From JALOAT01 sp041685115 (GTDB lineage: Bacteria > Pseudomonadota > Gammaproteobacteria > Thiohalomonadales > Thiohalomonadaceae), in contig JAWLGK010000010.1 in assembly GCA_041685115.1 (NCBI GenBank), forward strand, positions 46,658 to 110,657: a DNA stretch of 64,000 nucleotides, given 5' to 3'. The position numbers and the translations under genes were made by a program. Of the stretch, positions 62,293 through 64,000 are shown one piece after another (positions within the stretch are counted from its first letter, which is position 1; the number at the start of each line of letters is the position of its first letter). The notes beneath the pieces are model-generated. The model saw only the letters and a list, made by a program, of their open reading frames with translations. It was not told the origin of the DNA and did not search any database.

Positions 62293-62646
62293 ATGCAATC
62301 AGCAATGGCCGGACGCCAGGGCATCCTGTCCCTGACCATCAAGGACAAGAGTGCGCTGTACGCGGCCTACATGCCCTTCATCCGCAACGGCGGCCTGTTC
62401 ATCCCCACCAACAAGCCCTATGACTTGGGGGATGAAGTATTCATGCTGCTCACCCTCATGGATGAAAATGAAAAGCTGCCCGTCGCCGGCAAGATCGTCT
62501 GGATCACCCCCAAGGGCGCCCAGGGCAACCGCGCCGCGGGCATCGGCGTGCAGTTCTCCGACCAGGACGGCGGCGCGGCCCGCACCAAGATCGAGACCTA
62601 CCTGGCCGGCGCCCTCAAGTCCGATCGCCAGACCCACACCATGTAA
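62293..62646 (+). CDS. pilZ: PilZ-domain protein (non-canonical)
   Basis: 117 residues, following holB as in many gammaproteobacteria. NGGLFIPTNKPYDLGDEVFM is a PilZ domain, but the RxxxR c-di-GMP-binding motif is not visible, as in type IV pilus PilZ homologues. It is expected to be needed for pilus biogenesis. Short gap to holB (4 bases). Confidence 0.88.
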   Translation: MQSAMAGRQGILSLTIKDKSALYAAYMPFIRNGGLFIPTNKPYDLGDEVFMLLTLMDENEKLPVAGKIVWITPKGAQGNRAAGIGVQFSDQDGGAARTKIETYLAGALKSDRQTHTM

Positions 62647-62670
62647 GCCGCGCCGCGCGCGCCCCTCCCC

Positions 62671-63465
62671 ATGACTGCCTTGCTCGTCGACAGCCATTGT
62701 CATCTCGATCGTCTCGATTGCACCCCCTTCGGCGGCAGCCTGGAAGGTGTGCTGGCCCATGCACGCGAGCAGGGCATCGGCTGGTTCCTGTGTGTGGCCA
62801 TCGACATGGCCAATGCGCCCGTGGTGCGCGAGCTCGCCGAACACTATGAAAACGTGTTTGCCACCGTCGGCATACACCCCAACGAACCGCTCGCCGACGA
62901 GCCCGACGTAGCGACCTTGGTGTCCATGGCCGCACACCCGCGCATCGTCGGCATCGGCGAGACCGGACTCGATTACTTCCGCAGTGAAGGCGATCTGGAA
63001 TGGCAGCGCGAGCGTTTCCGCCGCCACATCGCCGCCGCGCGCCAGGTGGGCAAGCCGCTCATCGTGCATTCCCGCGAGGCCAAGGAAGACACCCTCAAGG
63101 TGCTGGACGAGGCGGGGGCTGCGGCAGTGGGCGGGGTGATGCATTGCTTCGTGGACGACTGGGCCACGGCGGAGCGTGCCATGGAACTGGGCTTCTACAT
63201 CTCGTTCTCGGGCATCGTCACCTTTCGTACCGCCGAGGCCTTGCGCGAGGTGGCCAGGCGCGTGCCGCTCGATCGCCTGCTGGTGGAAACCGATTCCCCC
63301 TATCTCGCCCCCGTGCCGCACCGTGGCAAAGGCAATGTGCCGGGCTATGTGCGTCACGTGGCCGAGCACATCGCCGAACTGCGCGGGCTACCCCTCGAGG
63401 CCCTGGCCGAGCAGACCACCGAAAACTTCTTCCGGCTGTTCGCGGCGGCCACGCGGGTTTCGTAG
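62671..63465 (+). CDS. tatD: TatD family metal-dependent deoxyribonuclease/hydrolase
   Basis: 264 residues. SHCHLDRLD at the N terminus supplies the metal-binding HxH. GETGLDYF, HSREAKEDTL and VETDSPYLAPVPHRGK are TatD family motifs. The stop codon TAG (63463-63465) is the start of the tandem palindromic array (CGTAGGTCACG). The gene therefore ends in the repeat. Confidence 0.92.
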   Translation: MTALLVDSHCHLDRLDCTPFGGSLEGVLAHAREQGIGWFLCVAIDMANAPVVRELAEHYENVFATVGIHPNEPLADEPDVATLVSMAAHPRIVGIGETGLDYFRSEGDLEWQRERFRRHIAAARQVGKPLIVHSREAKEDTLKVLDEAGAAAVGGVMHCFVDDWATAERAMELGFYISFSGIVTFRTAEALREVARRVPLDRLLVETDSPYLAPVPHRGKGNVPGYVRHVAEHIAELRGLPLEALAEQTTENFFRLFAAATRVS

Positions 63466-64000
63466 GTCACGTTGCGAAGCCACGTGGCATCTTCCGACCG
63501 CGGTTGTCACGTAGGCGCTGCGCGCCAACGTGACCTACGGAGATTCCGCCTCGGCTCGCAATCAAGGCCGTAGGTCACGTTGCGAAGCTACGTGACGTCT
63601 CGGACCGCGGTTGTCACGTAGGCGCTGCGCGCCAACGTGACCTACGGAGATTCCGCCTTCGCTCGCAATCAAGGCCGTAGGTCACGTTGCGAAGCTACGT
63701 GACGTCTTCGGACCGCGGTTGTCACGTAGGCGCTGCGCGCCAACGTGACCTACGGAGACTCCGCCTCGGCTCGCAATCAAGGCCGTCGGTCACGTTGCGA
63801 AGCTACGTGACGTCTTCGGACCGCGGTTGTCACGTAGGCGCTGCGCGCCAACGTGACCTACGGAGATTCCGCCTTCGCTCGCAATCAAGGCCGTAGGTCA
63901 TGTTGCGAAGCTACGTGACGTCTTCGGACCGCGGTTGTCACGTAGGCGCTGCGCGCCAACGTGACCTACGGAGATTCCGCCTTCGCTCGCAATCAAGGCC
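63461..64000. repeat. Tandem array of ~108-bp palindromic repeat units
   Basis: Five contiguous copies start at 63461, 63569, 63676, 63784 and 63892 (periods 107-108 bases) and a sixth begins at the window end. Each has the two-hairpin CACGT unit followed by GGAGATTCCGCC and CTCGCAATCAAGGC. Copies differ by a few bases. This is not CRISPR because no unique spacers exist. The array probably continues beyond the window. Confidence 0.95.

Noticed and set aside
63461..64000. Possible CRISPR array
   Set aside because: Repeats are contiguous and the whole ~108-bp unit repeats; there are no unique spacers between them.

Overview
The window is high-GC DNA that reads as the chromosome of a sulfur-oxidising gammaproteobacterium, probably Chromatiales/Ectothiorhodospiraceae-like. 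The evidence is an oxidative-type reverse dissimilatory sulfite reductase operon (dsrEFH and dsrL present, no dsrD) in the Allochromatium gene order, followed by ordinary housekeeping genes (tmk, holB, pilZ, tatD). The genus cannot be fixed from sequence alone.

Region 1 (1-25997, + strand) is a large exopolysaccharide locus. Seven GT4 glycosyltransferases, one cut by the window edge, alternate with six P-loop (PAPS-type) sulfotransferases. With them are a Wzy/O-antigen-ligase-like membrane protein, a secreted glycosidase-like protein, a 1302-residue secreted malectin/SGNH protein, a phytanoyl-CoA-dioxygenase-like enzyme, a ManC-type GDP-mannose enzyme and a membrane protein. The simplest reading is synthesis of a sulfated extracellular polysaccharide.

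Region 2 (26054-33122, - strand) is the export and control operon: a Wza-like lipoprotein, an outer-membrane barrel, a Wzz/GumC-like co-polymerase and its ATPase, then a PqqD-like / HprK-like / nucleotidyltransferase trio. Opposite it lies a second malectin protein. Next come a Tat-exported Gfo/Idh/MocA-type protein, an RfaH-like antiterminator and galU. Region 3 (39.1-42.2 kb) holds dispersed repeats, a GDT1-type transporter, an FMN reductase, an acetyltransferase and a YcgN protein.

Region 4 (42.4-56.2 kb, - strand) is dsrABEFHCMKLJOP, then a TrpD2/YbiB-like gene, dsrN and dsrR. A 537-bp regulatory gap with two matching inverted repeats separates it from a divergent four-gene operon (56.8-58.7 kb, + strand): a 58-residue protein, a helical-repeat protein, a stand-alone Cas6/Cmx6-like RAMP protein with no CRISPR array, and a DsrC/TusE-like protein that has lost both functional cysteines. 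This divergent module is the best candidate for an undescribed system.

A family of complex palindromic repeats (core GTCACGTAGGCGC...GCGCCAACGTGAC) is scattered through the intergenic regions. It supplies stop codons to at least three genes and ends the window as a tandem array of about 108-bp units. A larger composite of about 370 bp containing it occurs twice in opposite orientation. All calls come from reading the sequence; no database search was run.
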